A model generated the notes under the pieces. It ran no database searches and was not told the origin of the DNA. It worked only from the letters and a program-made list of their open reading frames with translations. DNA of 63,365 bases from contig PKCS01000092.1 of NCBI GenBank assembly GCA_002862305.1, positions 1-63,365 of the forward strand, given 5' to 3'. This document shows positions 51,297 through 61,269 of this stretch, piece by piece. The stretch comes from Phycisphaerae bacterium (GTDB taxonomy: Bacteria; Planctomycetota; Phycisphaerae; Phycisphaerales; SM1A02). Numbering within the stretch: the stretch's first letter is position 1; every line of letters starts with the position of its first letter. Both the position numbers and the translations under genes were made by a program.

Positions 51297-52361
51297 ATGG
51301 ACCTGCCCGTGATCGACCTCAGAAGCGATACCGTCACCCGACCCTCGAAGCCCATGAAGCAGGCGATGGCCTCGGCCCCGCTCGGCGATGACGTCCTGGG
51401 GGACGACCCCACGGTGCAGGCCCTCGAGGAGCGGATCGCGGGACTGCTGGGCAAGGAGGCGGGCCTGTTCACGCCCAGCGGGACGATGGCCAACCAACTC
51501 GCGATCCGTGCGGTCTGCGAGGCGGGCGACGAGATCATCGCCCATCGGGACAGTCACATCATCCACTACGAGACCGGGGCCCCGGCAGCCCTCTCGGGCT
51601 GCATGATCGCGCCGCTGGACGGCACCGGCGGCCTCTTCGGGCCCGAGGAGCTGGTGGCGGTGGTGCGTGGCACCGACGACCACAATCCGGTGGATCGTAT
51701 GGTGGTCGTGGAGAACACCCACAACCGCGGCGGGGGAACCCCGTGGAGCCTCGAGGGCTTCGAGTCGGTCGCCGGTGCGGCCCACCGGCACGGCCTGCAC
51801 GTCCACGTCGACGGGGCACGCCTGTTCAACGCGGTCGCCGCCTCCGACTACCAGGTGTCTGAATTCACCCGGCAGGCCGACACCGTCTCGGTGTGCTTCT
51901 CGAAGGGGCTGGGCGCCCCGGTGGGCTCGGCGCTCGTGGGGTCGCGGGAGCTGATCACCCGCGCCAGGAGGTTCCGGAAGATGTTCGGGGGGACCATGCG
52001 CCAGTCGGGAATGCTGGCCGCGGCGGCCCTCCACGCACTCGACCACAACCTCGAGGGCCTCGAGGCGGACCACCGGAACGCGCGGACCCTCGCGGGGATC
52101 CTGGAGGGACTGGACGGGGTGGTGCTCGAACGCCCCCCCACCGAGGTCCCCAGCAACATGGTGTTCTTCGGCCTCGCGGAGGGGGTCGATGCCGATGCAT
52201 TCTGCCACCACCTCGAACGGGAGGGCGTGCTGATGCTCTCGATGGGACCACGGCGGATCCGGGCGGTGACCCATCTTGACGTGGACCAGTCGGACATCGA
52301 GGCCGCGGGTGCGGCCTGCGCCCGCACCCTCGAGACCCTGCATGCGGCGCGTGGAGGCTGA
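51297..52361 (+). CDS. ltaE: Low-specificity L-threonine aldolase
   Basis: PLP enzyme of 354 aa that cleaves L-threonine or allo-threonine to glycine and acetaldehyde. It has VIDLRSDTVTRPSKPMKQAM, GDDVLGDDPTVQALEERIA, the GLFTPSGTMANQLA helix and HVDGARLFNAVAAS. The PLP lysine is in VCFSKGLGAPVGSALVGS, and RRFRKMFGGTMRQSG follows. ATG 51297 is preferred since family members begin a few residues before IDLRSDT; ATG 51273 in frame is an alternative. It overlaps nothing but leads directly into the HAD gene (two bases), forming an operon with it and the M29 peptidase. Confidence 0.93.
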   Translation: MDLPVIDLRSDTVTRPSKPMKQAMASAPLGDDVLGDDPTVQALEERIAGLLGKEAGLFTPSGTMANQLAIRAVCEAGDEIIAHRDSHIIHYETGAPAALSGCMIAPLDGTGGLFGPEELVAVVRGTDDHNPVDRMVVVENTHNRGGGTPWSLEGFESVAGAAHRHGLHVHVDGARLFNAVAASDYQVSEFTRQADTVSVCFSKGLGAPVGSALVGSRELITRARRFRKMFGGTMRQSGMLAAAALHALDHNLEGLEADHRNARTLAGILEGLDGVVLERPPTEVPSNMVFFGLAEGVDADAFCHHLEREGVLMLSMGPRRIRAVTHLDVDQSDIEAAGAACARTLETLHAARGG

Positions 52362-52363
52362 CC

Positions 52364-53053
52364 GTGGACCGACCTGGAGACCAACCGGGCGCGATCTTCG
52401 ACATGGACGGGACCCTCCTCGACAGCTACCACGCCCACGGCAGCGCATGGAGGCAGGCCCTCGGCGAGCAGTCGATCACCTACGGCGACGATGACTTCCA
52501 CCGCCACTTCGGGCGACGCAACGAGGAGATCATCCGGGACGTGTACCAGCGGCTGGGGGATCCCGAGCCCTCGCTGGACCACATCCAGGCGATCGCGGAT
52601 CGCAAGGAACAACTCTTCCGGGCCACCCTCTCCGGCGATTGCACCGAGATGCCGGGCGCTCGTCGGCTCCTCGAGCGGCTTCGTGGCGCGGGGTGGCGCC
52701 TGGCGGTGGGCTCCTCCGCGCCCCGCGAGAACCTCGAACTGGCACTCGAGCTCCTGGACATGGGGTGCTTCATGGATGCGACGGTGTGCGGCGGCGACGT
52801 CCGCAGGGGCAAGCCCGAACCGGACGTCTTCCTGGAGGCGGCGAGACGGATCGGGGTCGAGGATCGATGCTGCCTGGTGTTCGAGGACGCGCCGGCCGGC
52901 GTGGAATCCGGGCACCGGGCCGGGATGCCGGTGGTGGGCATCCGATGCCCGCACCATGAATCGGAACTTGAGGCGGCCGATCTGGTCGTGGACGACTTCG
53001 ACGAATGCCCGGAACCCGTCCTCCGGGCGCTGATCAAGGAACATGCACCGTGA
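52364..53053 (+). CDS. HAD hydrolase, beta-phosphoglucomutase-like
   Basis: 229 aa with the DxDGT motif (AIFDMDGTLLDSY), helical cap region (about residues 20-85), motif two VGSSAPRENLELAL and motif three KPEPDVFLEAARRIG with the downstream FEDAPAGVESGHRAG. The last is typical of the beta-phosphoglucomutase/phosphatase subgroup. GTG start two bases after the threonine aldolase stop. The final bases overlap the GTG of the next gene (GTGA). Substrate not inferable. Confidence 0.88.
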   Translation: MDRPGDQPGAIFDMDGTLLDSYHAHGSAWRQALGEQSITYGDDDFHRHFGRRNEEIIRDVYQRLGDPEPSLDHIQAIADRKEQLFRATLSGDCTEMPGARRLLERLRGAGWRLAVGSSAPRENLELALELLDMGCFMDATVCGGDVRRGKPEPDVFLEAARRIGVEDRCCLVFEDAPAGVESGHRAGMPVVGIRCPHHESELEAADLVVDDFDECPEPVLRALIKEHAP

Positions 53054-54171
53054 ACGACCCGAGATACGAACGACTCGCCGACATCCTGACCAGGCACTCC
53101 ACCCGCCTCGAGCCCGGGGAGAACCTCCTGGTCGAGACCTGGGACATCCCGGAGGAGATGGTGATCGCCCTGCTGGAGAGCGCACGCGGGACGGGGGCGC
53201 ACGTCCACGTGCTGACCAACAACAGCCGGATCCAGCGGGCCCAGCTCTGCAGCGTCGAGGACGCCGCGCTGGAGACCATGGCGGAGGTCGACCGGTTCCG
53301 CATGGAGCGGATGGACGCCTACATCGGCCTGCGGGGCTCGGAGAACGCGAGCGAGATGTCCGACGTCCCCGAGGACCGCATGAAGGCGCGAGGTCGGCTG
53401 TACATGAAGCCCGTTCACTTCGAGCAGCGTGTCAAGCACACCAAGTGGTGCGTGCTCCGCTGGCCCAACGCGGGGATGGCGCAGCTGGCGCAGATGAGCA
53501 CCTCGGCGTTCACGGACTTCTACTTCGACGTCTGCACCGTCGACTACGGTCGGATGCAGGCCGCGGCGAACGCGCTCGCGGCGAGGATGGACGCCACCGA
53601 CCGGGTGCGCCTGGTCGGCCCCGGGGACACCGACCTCCGCTTCTCCATCAAGGACATCCCGAGCGTGCCCTGCTGCGGATCGCACAACATCCCCGACGGG
53701 GAGTGCTTCACCGCACCGGTCCGCGACTCGGTGGAGGGGGTCATCCAGTTCAACACCCCCACCCTCTACAACGGGGTCAGCTTCGAGAACATCCGGCTGG
53801 TCTTCAAGGGGGGTCGGATCACCGAGAGCTGGAGCGCCCGCAATGCGGACAAGCTCGAGTCGATCCTCGCGACCGACGAGGGAGCGAGCCACGTCGGGGA
53901 GTTCGCGATCGGGTTCAATCCGCACGTGCTCCACCCGATGAAGGACACCCTGTTCGACGAGAAGATCGCCGGCAGCATCCACTTCACCCCGGGCCGGGCC
54001 TACGAGGAGGCCGACAACGGCAACCGTTCGGAGATCCACTGGGACAACGTGATGATCCAGCGGCCGGAGTACGGCGGGGGCGAGATCCACTTCGACGACG
54101 AGCTGGTCCGCAAGGACGGGATGTTCGTGGTCGAGGACCTCGTCCCGCTCAACCCCGAGAACCTCAAGTGA
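53050..54171 (+). CDS. M29-family aminopeptidase
   Basis: Metallo-aminopeptidase of 373 aa related to thermophilic AmpT/PepS. Candidate metal ligands in order are Glu in DGECFTAPVRDSVEG, Glu in VGEFAIGFNP, His in AGSIHFTPGRAYEE and His/Asp in SEIHWDNVMIQRPE. HTKWCVLRWPNAGMAQ is the conserved core. It is cytoplasmic. GTG overlaps the HAD stop, so the three genes from ltaE form a coupled operon. Why a glycine-producing aldolase is linked to a peptidase is not clear. Confidence 0.9.
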   Translation: MNDPRYERLADILTRHSTRLEPGENLLVETWDIPEEMVIALLESARGTGAHVHVLTNNSRIQRAQLCSVEDAALETMAEVDRFRMERMDAYIGLRGSENASEMSDVPEDRMKARGRLYMKPVHFEQRVKHTKWCVLRWPNAGMAQLAQMSTSAFTDFYFDVCTVDYGRMQAAANALAARMDATDRVRLVGPGDTDLRFSIKDIPSVPCCGSHNIPDGECFTAPVRDSVEGVIQFNTPTLYNGVSFENIRLVFKGGRITESWSARNADKLESILATDEGASHVGEFAIGFNPHVLHPMKDTLFDEKIAGSIHFTPGRAYEEADNGNRSEIHWDNVMIQRPEYGGGEIHFDDELVRKDGMFVVEDLVPLNPENLK

Positions 54172-54192
54172 GCCCTGCCCCGGGACACCGAC

Positions 54193-54468
54193 TCAGTCGG
54201 TGAACAGGTCGTCCATCTGCTCCTCGAGCTTCCGGTTGTAGTCGTCGGCCTGCTTCACCGTGTTCTCGGCGACCCCCCTCGCCCCGGAGAGCGCACCGTA
54301 GTAACCGCTCGAGCCGGGCACCGGGGCGCCGGAGGAAGCGGAGTCCCCGGGGGCCTGCGGCGCGGACTGGCCGGCCGCCCGGGCCGGTGGGTCCTGCTTC
54401 TCGCAGGCGGCCGATGCGAGGACCATGGCGAGGACGGGTAAAAGCGCGCAGTGGGATGCGGTTCTCAT
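54193..54468 (-). CDS. Small lipoprotein
   Basis: 91 aa with a lipoprotein signal ([14 protein letters not shown], lipobox ASAAC) and a Pro/Ala/Ser-rich linker, ending with a short acidic helix ([19 protein letters not shown]). No family recognised. GGAGG lies five bases before the ATG at 54468, which decides the start over 54501. It may anchor or lie near the peptidoglycan, as many small planctomycete lipoproteins do; this is a guess. Confidence 0.65.
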   Translation of the reverse strand: MRTASHCALLPVLAMVLASAACEKQDPPARAAGQSAPQAPGDSASSGAPVPGSSGYYGALSGARGVAENTVKQADDYNRKLEEQMDDLFTD

Positions 54469-54540
54469 GGAAACCTCCGAGCAACGAGTTCCGTGGTGCA
54501 CTATCCTAGCCGGTCACTCAAACCTCACGGAGCATTCAGC

Positions 54541-55407
54541 ATGCAAATACGCAATCGGATGAACTACCTCGCGGTCGGGCTTGCCGCCACGATCGCCCCG
54601 GCCGTGGCGTCGGGCCAGGACGTCGACTATTCCCAGGTCCCCGAACCCCCCGCGATCATGCAGGCCAAGCTCGAACAGGCCAAGGTGACGCTGGTCGACG
54701 CGGTGGCGAAGGCGCAGAAGGCGGTGGACGGAGAGGCGGTCCGGGTCCGCACGCTCGCCGACGGAGACACGATCCGCTACGTGATCCTGGTCGAGAGCAA
54801 CGGGGTCCCGAAGCGGATCCTGGTGGACGGCACCACCGGCGAGGTGATGGCCCCGAACGTGGACATGACCACCGCGATCAAGACCGCCCTGGAGAAGGTC
54901 CCGGGTCGGTGCGCATCCGCCTCGGTGAACCTGCTGGCGAGCGAACCGAGCATCACCGTCGTGGTGTTCGCCGACGACAAGAAGCACGAGATCAAGATCG
55001 ATGCCGTGAAAGGAACCATCATGTCAGACGACATCACTGAAGGACTGCCCGGCGTACAGGCCGGGAACGACATGGAGACCACGAGCAGCGGCCTCCAGTA
55101 CATCGAGATCGAGGAGGGCGACGGAGCCCAGCCCGCCGGACCCACCTCCACGGTGCTCGTCCACTACACCGGGTACCTCGTCGACGGAACCAAGTTCGAC
55201 AGCTCGGTGGACCGGGGTGAGCCGATCTCCTTCGGCCTCAACCAGGTGATCCCGGGCTGGACCGAGGGCGTGGGATCGATGAAGGTGGGCGGCAAGCGCA
55301 AGCTGATCATCCCCTTCGATCTCGCCTACGGAGCCCAGGGGCGTCCGCCGGTGATCCCCCCCCGCGCCACCCTGATCTTCGACGTCGAGCTGATCAAGGC
55401 CGACTGA
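54541..55407 (+). CDS. Exported FKBP prolyl isomerase with PepSY-like N-terminal region
   Basis: 288 aa. After a signal peptide (about residues 1-24, ending VASGQ), residues 40-160 hold two strand-helix units like PepSY repeats ([20 protein letters not shown] and [19 protein letters not shown]). The C-terminal domain from about 180 is FKBP-type: [39 protein letters not shown] and [20 protein letters not shown]. It would help fold periplasmic proteins. ATG 54541 with GGAG upstream (spacing about nine) is chosen. TATCCT at 54502-54507 could be a -10 element. Confidence 0.85.
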   Translation: MQIRNRMNYLAVGLAATIAPAVASGQDVDYSQVPEPPAIMQAKLEQAKVTLVDAVAKAQKAVDGEAVRVRTLADGDTIRYVILVESNGVPKRILVDGTTGEVMAPNVDMTTAIKTALEKVPGRCASASVNLLASEPSITVVVFADDKKHEIKIDAVKGTIMSDDITEGLPGVQAGNDMETTSSGLQYIEIEEGDGAQPAGPTSTVLVHYTGYLVDGTKFDSSVDRGEPISFGLNQVIPGWTEGVGSMKVGGKRKLIIPFDLAYGAQGRPPVIPPRATLIFDVELIKAD

Positions 55408-55412
55408 CCGGA

Positions 55413-55829
55413 TCAGGTCGACAACTCGAACTCGGGCTGGTTCGCCTTCCGGCGCAACCAGTTCATCCCGACATGAACGGGCTTCCAGGAGAGCATCCAA
55501 CCCTGGAACGCCCGTTTTCTCGGGAAGTCGAGCATCAGGAGCCCGATGGCCAGGGTCAGCAGTCCCTGGCCCGGCAGGAAGAGCATCCCGATCCCGCCCA
55601 GCACCAGGACGAGGCCGAGCAGGTTGCGGGCGACCCGCAGCAGGGTGCTTCGGATGGGATGGGGTCCACGCCAGGGCGGAACCACCTTCGCCCGGACCGT
55701 GAAGTAGTCGGCCGGGAGCCGTGCGGCGAGGATCGGCAGCGCGATCAGGGATCCCACGAAGGTGAGCAGCCCGATCAGGCCGAGCGACGCCAGCAGGGTC
55801 GTGGAATGGAGTTCGATCCAGGGAATCAT
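55413..55829 (-). CDS. PGPGW-type small membrane protein
   Basis: 138 aa with two helices near the N-terminus (about residues 8-32, LASLGLIGLLTFVGSLIALP) and a later hydrophobic hairpin IGMLFLPGQGLLTLAIGLLM that matches the PGPGW/DUF family of transmembrane proteins. A basic end follows (FPRKRAFQGW). Function unknown. ATG 55829 places the first helix near the start. It converges on the FKBP gene with five bases between them. Confidence 0.75.
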   Translation of the reverse strand: MIPWIELHSTTLLASLGLIGLLTFVGSLIALPILAARLPADYFTVRAKVVPPWRGPHPIRSTLLRVARNLLGLVLVLGGIGMLFLPGQGLLTLAIGLLMLDFPRKRAFQGWMLSWKPVHVGMNWLRRKANQPEFELST

Positions 55830-55901
55830 GTGATTCCTACGAACGGGGTGGGGGCGTGGTTCGCCACCCCCCCCCACGGGGACCGCCTCCCGGGCGCGGG
55901 C

Positions 55902-56363
55902 TCAGCCGCCCTGCATGTAGCGTTCCTCGATCGCACGGACCTTGCCGGTCCGCCGGACGTGGCGTGGATCATCCGAGAACTCCGCACCGAGGTAGGCCCG
56001 GACCATGTCGGAGGCGACCGCCCCGCCGATCACCCGACCTCCCATCACGAGGACGTTCATCTTGTCGTGCTCGACCCCCTGGTGCGCCGAGTAGTAGTCC
56101 TCGCAGTTGGCGGCGTGGATGCCGGGGAACTTGTTGGCGGCGATGCTCGCGCCGATCCCGCTCCCGCAGAGGAGGATCCCGCGATCGGAGCGCCCCTCCA
56201 TCAGCTCGGTGGCGACCTTCTCGGCGAAGTCGGGGTAGTCGTCGGCGGCGTCGTAGACGTGGGCACCCACGTCGTTGACCTCGTGGCCGAGGGACTCGAC
56301 GAGTGCCTTCAGCTCGTTCTTCAACTCGAACCCCGCATGGTCGGAACCCATCACGATCTTCAT
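55902..56363 (-). CDS. rpiB: Ribose 5-phosphate isomerase B
   Basis: Interconverts ribose 5-phosphate and ribulose 5-phosphate. 153 aa opening with [17 protein letters not shown], then DDYPDFAEKVA and GILLCGSGIGASIAANKFPG, with the catalytic Cys, and HDKMNVLVMGGRVIG. Start ATG overlaps the transketolase stop by four bases, so the two pentose phosphate enzymes are co-translated. This agrees with xylulokinase elsewhere in the window. Confidence 0.95.
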   Translation of the reverse strand: MKIVMGSDHAGFELKNELKALVESLGHEVNDVGAHVYDAADDYPDFAEKVATELMEGRSDRGILLCGSGIGASIAANKFPGIHAANCEDYYSAHQGVEHDKMNVLVMGGRVIGGAVASDMVRAYLGAEFSDDPRHVRRTGKVRAIEERYMQGG

Positions 56364-58483
56364 GATCCACCCACTCTCTTGATCTGTGCCTTGGCGGCGG
56401 CGACGACGTTCTCGGGTTCGAACCCGAAGTCCTTCTGGAGCTCGGCGATCGGCGCGGAGGCGCCGAATCCGGTCATTCCGATGATCGCGCCCTCCCGGCC
56501 GGCGTAGCGCTCCCAGCCGAAGGTGGACGCCTGCTCGACCGCGACCCGGGCATCCACGGAAGGGGGCAGCACCTCGTCGCGATACGCCTGGTCCTGTCGT
56601 TCGAAGAGGGTCCAGCAGGGCATGCTCACCACGCGCGAACGGATGCCCTCCGCGACCAGGGCCTCGTGGGCGGTGATGCACAACGGGACCTCGCTCCCGC
56701 TCGCCATCAGCAGCACCTCGGGGTCGCCCTCGCAGTCGGCGATGACGTAGGCCCCGCGAGCGCATCCCTCGGCGGCCCCGTACCTCGATCGATCCAGGGT
56801 GGGCAGGTTCTGGCGGGACAGAGCGAAGAGGACCGGTTCATGCTCGAGCTGCATGACGAAGCGCCAGCACTCGACGACCTCGTTCGCATCGCAGGGCCGG
56901 ATCATCAGCAGCCCGGGCATCGCGCGCAGGGACGCCAGCTGCTCGATCGGCTGGTGGGTCGGTCCGTCCTCCCCGAGACCGATCGAGTCGTGGGTGAAGA
57001 TGTAGATGACCGGCAGCTCCATCAGCGCACTGAGCCGGATCGAGCCACGCGCGTAGTCGGAGAAGATCAGGAACCCGGATCCGAACGGCCGGATCTTGCA
57101 GGTGGACATCCCGTTGCAGGCGGCCGCCATGGCGTGCTCGCGGATACCGAAGTGCAGGTTGCGGCCTCCGTAGTCGCCGCCCCAGGCGGGCGACTGGAAG
57201 TCGCCGGCACCATCGAAGACCAGTCGGGTCTTGGTCGAGGGTGCGAGATCGGCGGCCCCCCCCACCAACCAGGGGACGTGCTCCGCGATGGTGTTGAGCA
57301 CCTCGCCGCTCGAGACCCGGGTCGCCACGCCCTTCTCGTCGGCCGGGTAGGGTGCCAGACCCTGGTCCCAGCCCTCGGGCAGTTCCCGACGCTGCATACG
57401 GTGGAGTTCGTCGGCGAGCTCGGGATGCGCCTTCTGGTACCCGGCGAAGAGCTCGAACCAGTCGTCCCGGGCCTTCTTGCCGCGGGCGCCAAGCAGTTCC
57501 TGGAAGCGATCCATGACCCCGTCGGGCACGAAGAACGGTTCCTCCGAGGGCCAGTCGTAGAACTTCTTGGTGAGCTTGATCTCCTCGACCCCGAGAGCCT
57601 CGCCGTGTGCGGCGCTGGTGTCCTGCTTGTGGGGTGATCCCCAGCCGATGTGGCTGTCGACGATGATCAGGGTGGGTCGGTCGTCGGTCTCCTTGAACAC
57701 GTTCAGGGCCCGTTCCAGGAGGTCGAGGTCGTTCGCGTCACCGACCCTGACCACGTTCCAGCCGTAGCCGATGAACCGCGTCGCCACGTCGTCGGTGTAG
57801 GCCAGTTCGGTGTGTCCCTCGATGGTGATGTGGTTGTTGTCGTAGATCCAGCAGAGGTTGGAGAGCTTCAGGTGGCCGGCGAGGGAGGCAGCCTCGCCGC
57901 TGATCCCCTCCATGAAGCAGCCATCGCCGCAGATCGAGTAGACGTTGAAGTCGAAGAGCTCGAAGTCGGGACGATTGAAGTACTCGGCCATCCAGCGGGA
58001 GGACATCGCCATCCCCACCGAGGTCGAGACCCCCTGCCCGAGGGGGCCGGTGGTGGTCTCCACCCCGGTGGTCCACCGGTACTCGGGATGACCCGGGCAC
58101 TTGCTGCCGAGCTGGCGGAAGTTCTTGATGTCATCGAGGCTCACCGAGGGTTCGCCGACGACCTCGTACTTCGGGTTCACCGCCTTCACCCCGCTCAGGT
58201 AGAGGAGGGAGTAGAGGAGCATGGAGGCGTGGCCGTTGCTGAGGACGAACCGGTCCCGGTTCGGCCAGATGGGATCGGCGGGGTCGAAGTTCATCACGTG
58301 CTGCCAGAGCGTGTAGGCCACGGGGGCGAGGGCCATCGGGGTCCCCGGGTGGCCTGAATTGGCGGCCTGGACCGCATCCATGGAAAGGGTTCGGATGGTG
58401 TTGATGGCGAGGGCGTCTATCTCGGGGACGTCACCCGGGGTCCCGGCGATCGGCATGGGCATACGTGGATGCATGGTGGTCAT
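56360..58483 (-). CDS. tkt: Transketolase
   Basis: Thiamine-diphosphate enzyme of the pentose phosphate pathway, 707 aa from the chosen start. It has the N-terminal [41 protein letters not shown], the TPP-binding [20 protein letters not shown] with [15 protein letters not shown], the Pyr-domain [16 protein letters not shown] and [24 protein letters not shown]. Start 58483 is preferred because CGGAGA lies nine bases before it; the ATG at 58492 overlaps that ribosome site. Upstream, the promoter region is shared with a divergent lipoprotein. Confidence 0.96.
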   Translation of the reverse strand: MTTMHPRMPMPIAGTPGDVPEIDALAINTIRTLSMDAVQAANSGHPGTPMALAPVAYTLWQHVMNFDPADPIWPNRDRFVLSNGHASMLLYSLLYLSGVKAVNPKYEVVGEPSVSLDDIKNFRQLGSKCPGHPEYRWTTGVETTTGPLGQGVSTSVGMAMSSRWMAEYFNRPDFELFDFNVYSICGDGCFMEGISGEAASLAGHLKLSNLCWIYDNNHITIEGHTELAYTDDVATRFIGYGWNVVRVGDANDLDLLERALNVFKETDDRPTLIIVDSHIGWGSPHKQDTSAAHGEALGVEEIKLTKKFYDWPSEEPFFVPDGVMDRFQELLGARGKKARDDWFELFAGYQKAHPELADELHRMQRRELPEGWDQGLAPYPADEKGVATRVSSGEVLNTIAEHVPWLVGGAADLAPSTKTRLVFDGAGDFQSPAWGGDYGGRNLHFGIREHAMAAACNGMSTCKIRPFGSGFLIFSDYARGSIRLSALMELPVIYIFTHDSIGLGEDGPTHQPIEQLASLRAMPGLLMIRPCDANEVVECWRFVMQLEHEPVLFALSRQNLPTLDRSRYGAAEGCARGAYVIADCEGDPEVLLMASGSEVPLCITAHEALVAEGIRSRVVSMPCWTLFERQDQAYRDEVLPPSVDARVAVEQASTFGWERYAGREGAIIGMTGFGASAPIAELQKDFGFEPENVVAAAKAQIKRVGGS

Positions 58484-58528
58484 GGTGGTCATCTCCGCGA
58501 TTTGACTTCGAGGGGTCGGTGACCATCC

Positions 58529-58556
58529 TTGGAAAAGTCACCTGATTGCCTATAGT
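58529..58556 (+). promoter_or_regulatory. Sigma-70-like promoter of the lipoprotein at 58627
   Basis: TTGGAA at 58529-58534 (four of six to the -35 consensus) and TATAGT at 58551-58556 (five of six to the -10) with a 16-base spacer. The transcript would start about 65 bases before the ATG. The best promoter-like pair I see in the window. Confidence 0.55.
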
Positions 58557-58626
58557 GGATCCGGATGCGGGACACGGACACGTGAATCCAGCACCGAAGA
58601 ATCAGTCAACACAGAGGTAACCATAC

Positions 58627-59328
58627 ATGATCGACAAGAACCGGTCCCGACTGCTGGCCTGCGTCCTCCTCCCCCTCGGGCTGACCGCCTGCGGGACCAC
58701 CTCGAGCAGCATGCTCACCGCTCCGGGGGCGGTCCGGGGCCAGGACCTGCAGCCCGGACAGAGCACCGAGGTGCGCATGTCCCGGCAGCAGGCGGAGGAG
58801 TCGATGAGTGCCGAGAACGCGAGCCTCGGTGGATCCAGCACGGAAGTCGCGGGCAAGCCGGACGTCGGGGCCGAGCAGGGATCCGTGCCGCAGGGGGTCG
58901 GGTACAACAACGCACCCGGGGTGGTCTTCGATCCCGGACTGGGCACCCTCCACTACGGGCCGGGCGTGCAGCACCACGTCGTCCACCACGTCCACTACGC
59001 CGGGGGAACCGGTGTCACCTCGGCGCCCCCGCCCTCGGGGTACGTCCAGGGCGGGATCGAGATCCCCAACAACGAGAACCCCAATGCCCGGGGCGGGAGG
59101 ATGAGCGGGATCACGGCGAACGCCTACAACCTGCCCGCGCAGCACCTCTCGGGAGGCACCACGCGCTACGGCGGCCGCTACGCCATCAACAACGGCACCG
59201 GGGTCCCCGCGGGGTTCTACGGGGGCCAGCCCTGGGGGGGCGGCGCGACGACGTGGGGCAACAACTTCGGCCAGTTCCGGCCGATGGCGCGAAACGGCAC
59301 CGGCGTGACCGAGGGCTTCACCGACTGA
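58627..59328 (+). CDS. Lipoprotein, Gly/Pro/Asn-rich
   Basis: 233 aa with a lipoprotein signal (lipobox LTAC at about residues 19-22). The mature part is low in hydrophobics: a Ser/Glu-rich stretch, then a His/Tyr/Gly segment (HYGPGVQHHVVHHVHYAGG) and long Gly/Asn/Pro repeats. AGAGGT lies upstream of the ATG. No known family; the His-rich segment could bind metal. It sits at the head of its own promoter and converges with chitinase. Confidence 0.7.
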   Translation: MIDKNRSRLLACVLLPLGLTACGTTSSSMLTAPGAVRGQDLQPGQSTEVRMSRQQAEESMSAENASLGGSSTEVAGKPDVGAEQGSVPQGVGYNNAPGVVFDPGLGTLHYGPGVQHHVVHHVHYAGGTGVTSAPPPSGYVQGGIEIPNNENPNARGGRMSGITANAYNLPAQHLSGGTTRYGGRYAINNGTGVPAGFYGGQPWGGGATTWGNNFGQFRPMARNGTGVTEGFTD

Positions 59329-59347
59329 CCACGGACGACCCCCGTGC

Positions 59348-59367
59348 CCTCGTGACCGACCACGAGG
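59348..59367. terminator. Bidirectional hairpin between convergent genes
   Basis: Seven-base perfect stem (CCTCGTG/CACGAGG) with six-base loop, in the 42-base gap between the lipoprotein and chitinase stops. No T-run on either side, so it may act only as a weak stop. Confidence 0.35.
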
Positions 59368-59370
59368 AGG

Positions 59371-61242
59371 TCAGGGACCGTCCTCGGCCTGCAACGAGGC
59401 ATCGATGACGTCGAGCAGGGTCTGGTTCCGGTCGCCGGTGACCTCCCAGAACATCACGCCTCCGAGTCCCGTCTCCCTGACGTAGTCCATCTTGAGGGCG
59501 AGGGATTCCTCGTCCTCGTAGGAGATGAAGTGGCCGCCATGCTCGGTGGCACTGTAGAGGTAGGGGACCTTCGCGACGTCGTCCCAGTACCGGGTGTAGG
59601 CACCGGATGCGATCATCTCCTCGATCTCGAAGAAGTCGTTGATCCCGGTGGCGCCGCTGGACCAGTCGTCCCAGGTGCCGGGGGGCACGAGGTTTCCGGG
59701 CTGGAAGAGGCCCCCGTCGCCGTTGGGATCGGGGACCCCGCCCCAGGCACGTCCGTAGAAGGGGACGCCCAGCACGACCTTGGAGGGTTCCGCGCCCCGT
59801 GCGAGGAACTCGTTCACCACCCAGTCGACGTTGTACTTCTCGGCCACGGCGTTCGCGTCCACGGGATCCGCGGGGTTCTCGAAGAAGTTCGCGTGGTGGG
59901 CGGTGGTGCCGAGGTCCCAGGCACCCCTGAAGTCGTAGGTCATGATGTTGATCCAGTCGAGGACGTCCGAGAGGGCCTGGATGTCGAGGTGTCGGACCTT
60001 GTCCCATCCCGCGGGCGAAGCGATGGTCAGGAGGTAGGACCGGCCGTCCTCGATCGCGGCCGCGTCGAGCTGGGACCTGAGCTCCTGCAGCAGCAGGGTG
60101 TAGTTGGTCCCGTCCTCGGGGCGGCGCACGTTGCTGGCGAGCCCGCCTTCGACGGGATACTCCCAGTCGATGTCCACGCCGTCGAAGTTGTAGTCCCGGA
60201 TGAACTGGACGCAGCTCTCCGCGAATCGAGACCGTGATTCCGCGGTGAGCGCGACATCGGAGAATCGACCGCTCCAGGTCCAGCCCCCCACCGAGATCAG
60301 GGTCCGGATGTGCGGATGCTCCGCGCGCAGGACGTTGTTCAGCTGGTTGTAGGTACCCGCGTAGGGCTGGTCCCAGCGGTCGCCCGGATACAGCTTCTCG
60401 ATGGCGGCGTAGGAGTCCCCGATCTCGATCCGGCCGTCGGCACCGATGTTGGCGAAGGCGTAGTTGACGTGGGTCAGCTTCTCGAGGGGCATGTCAGAGG
60501 GCTGGTAGTCCCGACCGTAGATCCCCCACTCTATGTAGTAGCCGACCACTCGGCGATCCCCGGACGGTCCCGCGCTCGAATCGTCGCCGCCTCCCTCATC
60601 GGGTGCATCCGGCTCGACCGACCACGCCGCGAGCAGGAGCGTGAGGTCGCCTCCACCGATGGTCCCGTTCCGGTCCAGGTCGATCGAGGGATCGCTGGTG
60701 CCCCAGGCGGCCAGGAGCAGGGTCAGGTCGGCCCCGTTCACGAGGCCGTCCCCGCTGAGGTCGGGGTCGGGGATCGGGTCCGCGGGCGCGTCGTCGTCAC
60801 CCGGCTCCCCCCCCGGCTGGTCCTCGGAACCGTAGAGCACATCGACCGGCGACCCGTTGAAGGTGGGGTCCGCGACGTCCTGCGAGAAGGCGCCGACTCC
60901 GCTGAATCCGATCTCCCGGGTGGTTCCCGGGGCGATGACCCCGTTCCAATCGAGGTTTCGGAGGGTGGTCCGATCCCCCTGCACCACCCACTCGGCATTC
61001 CAGAGCGCGCTGATCTCAGGCCCGCCGGTGTAGGAGAACTCCCATCCGGAGATGGGCTCCGAGCCGGTGTTCTCGATCAGGATGGAGGCGCCGTAGCCCT
61101 CGGACCACGTGGAATCCACGACGAAGCGAATGGTCGCGTCGGCGGGGACTTCGGAGGCACCGGCGCCGAGACCGAGGGTGCCGGCGATGAGTCCGATGGC
61201 GAGACCGCGTCCCGCCCCGTACGGGGTTCGATGTATGTCCAC
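59371..61242 (-). CDS. Multidomain GH18 chitinase with CBM2 and dockerin-like repeats
   Basis: Secreted enzyme of 623 aa cutting beta-1,4-GlcNAc polymers. A signal peptide leads to a CBM2-type cellulose/chitin-binding domain (about 35-125, TGGPEISALWNAEWVVQG). Then come two EF-hand/dockerin-like units (DLSGDGLVNGADLTLLLAAW and DLDRNGTIGGGDLTLLLAAW) of the planctomycete kind. The GH18 barrel begins at VVGYYIEWGIYGRDY and has the catalytic FDGVDIDWEYP. The start is GTG 61242 with AAAGGA six bases upstream. It lies just downstream of the 16S terminator and must have its own promoter. Confidence 0.92.
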   Translation of the reverse strand: MDIHRTPYGAGRGLAIGLIAGTLGLGAGASEVPADATIRFVVDSTWSEGYGASILIENTGSEPISGWEFSYTGGPEISALWNAEWVVQGDRTTLRNLDWNGVIAPGTTREIGFSGVGAFSQDVADPTFNGSPVDVLYGSEDQPGGEPGDDDAPADPIPDPDLSGDGLVNGADLTLLLAAWGTSDPSIDLDRNGTIGGGDLTLLLAAWSVEPDAPDEGGGDDSSAGPSGDRRVVGYYIEWGIYGRDYQPSDMPLEKLTHVNYAFANIGADGRIEIGDSYAAIEKLYPGDRWDQPYAGTYNQLNNVLRAEHPHIRTLISVGGWTWSGRFSDVALTAESRSRFAESCVQFIRDYNFDGVDIDWEYPVEGGLASNVRRPEDGTNYTLLLQELRSQLDAAAIEDGRSYLLTIASPAGWDKVRHLDIQALSDVLDWINIMTYDFRGAWDLGTTAHHANFFENPADPVDANAVAEKYNVDWVVNEFLARGAEPSKVVLGVPFYGRAWGGVPDPNGDGGLFQPGNLVPPGTWDDWSSGATGINDFFEIEEMIASGAYTRYWDDVAKVPYLYSATEHGGHFISYEDEESLALKMDYVRETGLGGVMFWEVTGDRNQTLLDVIDASLQAEDGP

Positions 61243-61269
61243 GTTCAGTCCTTTCGGGTGCCCCAGAAT

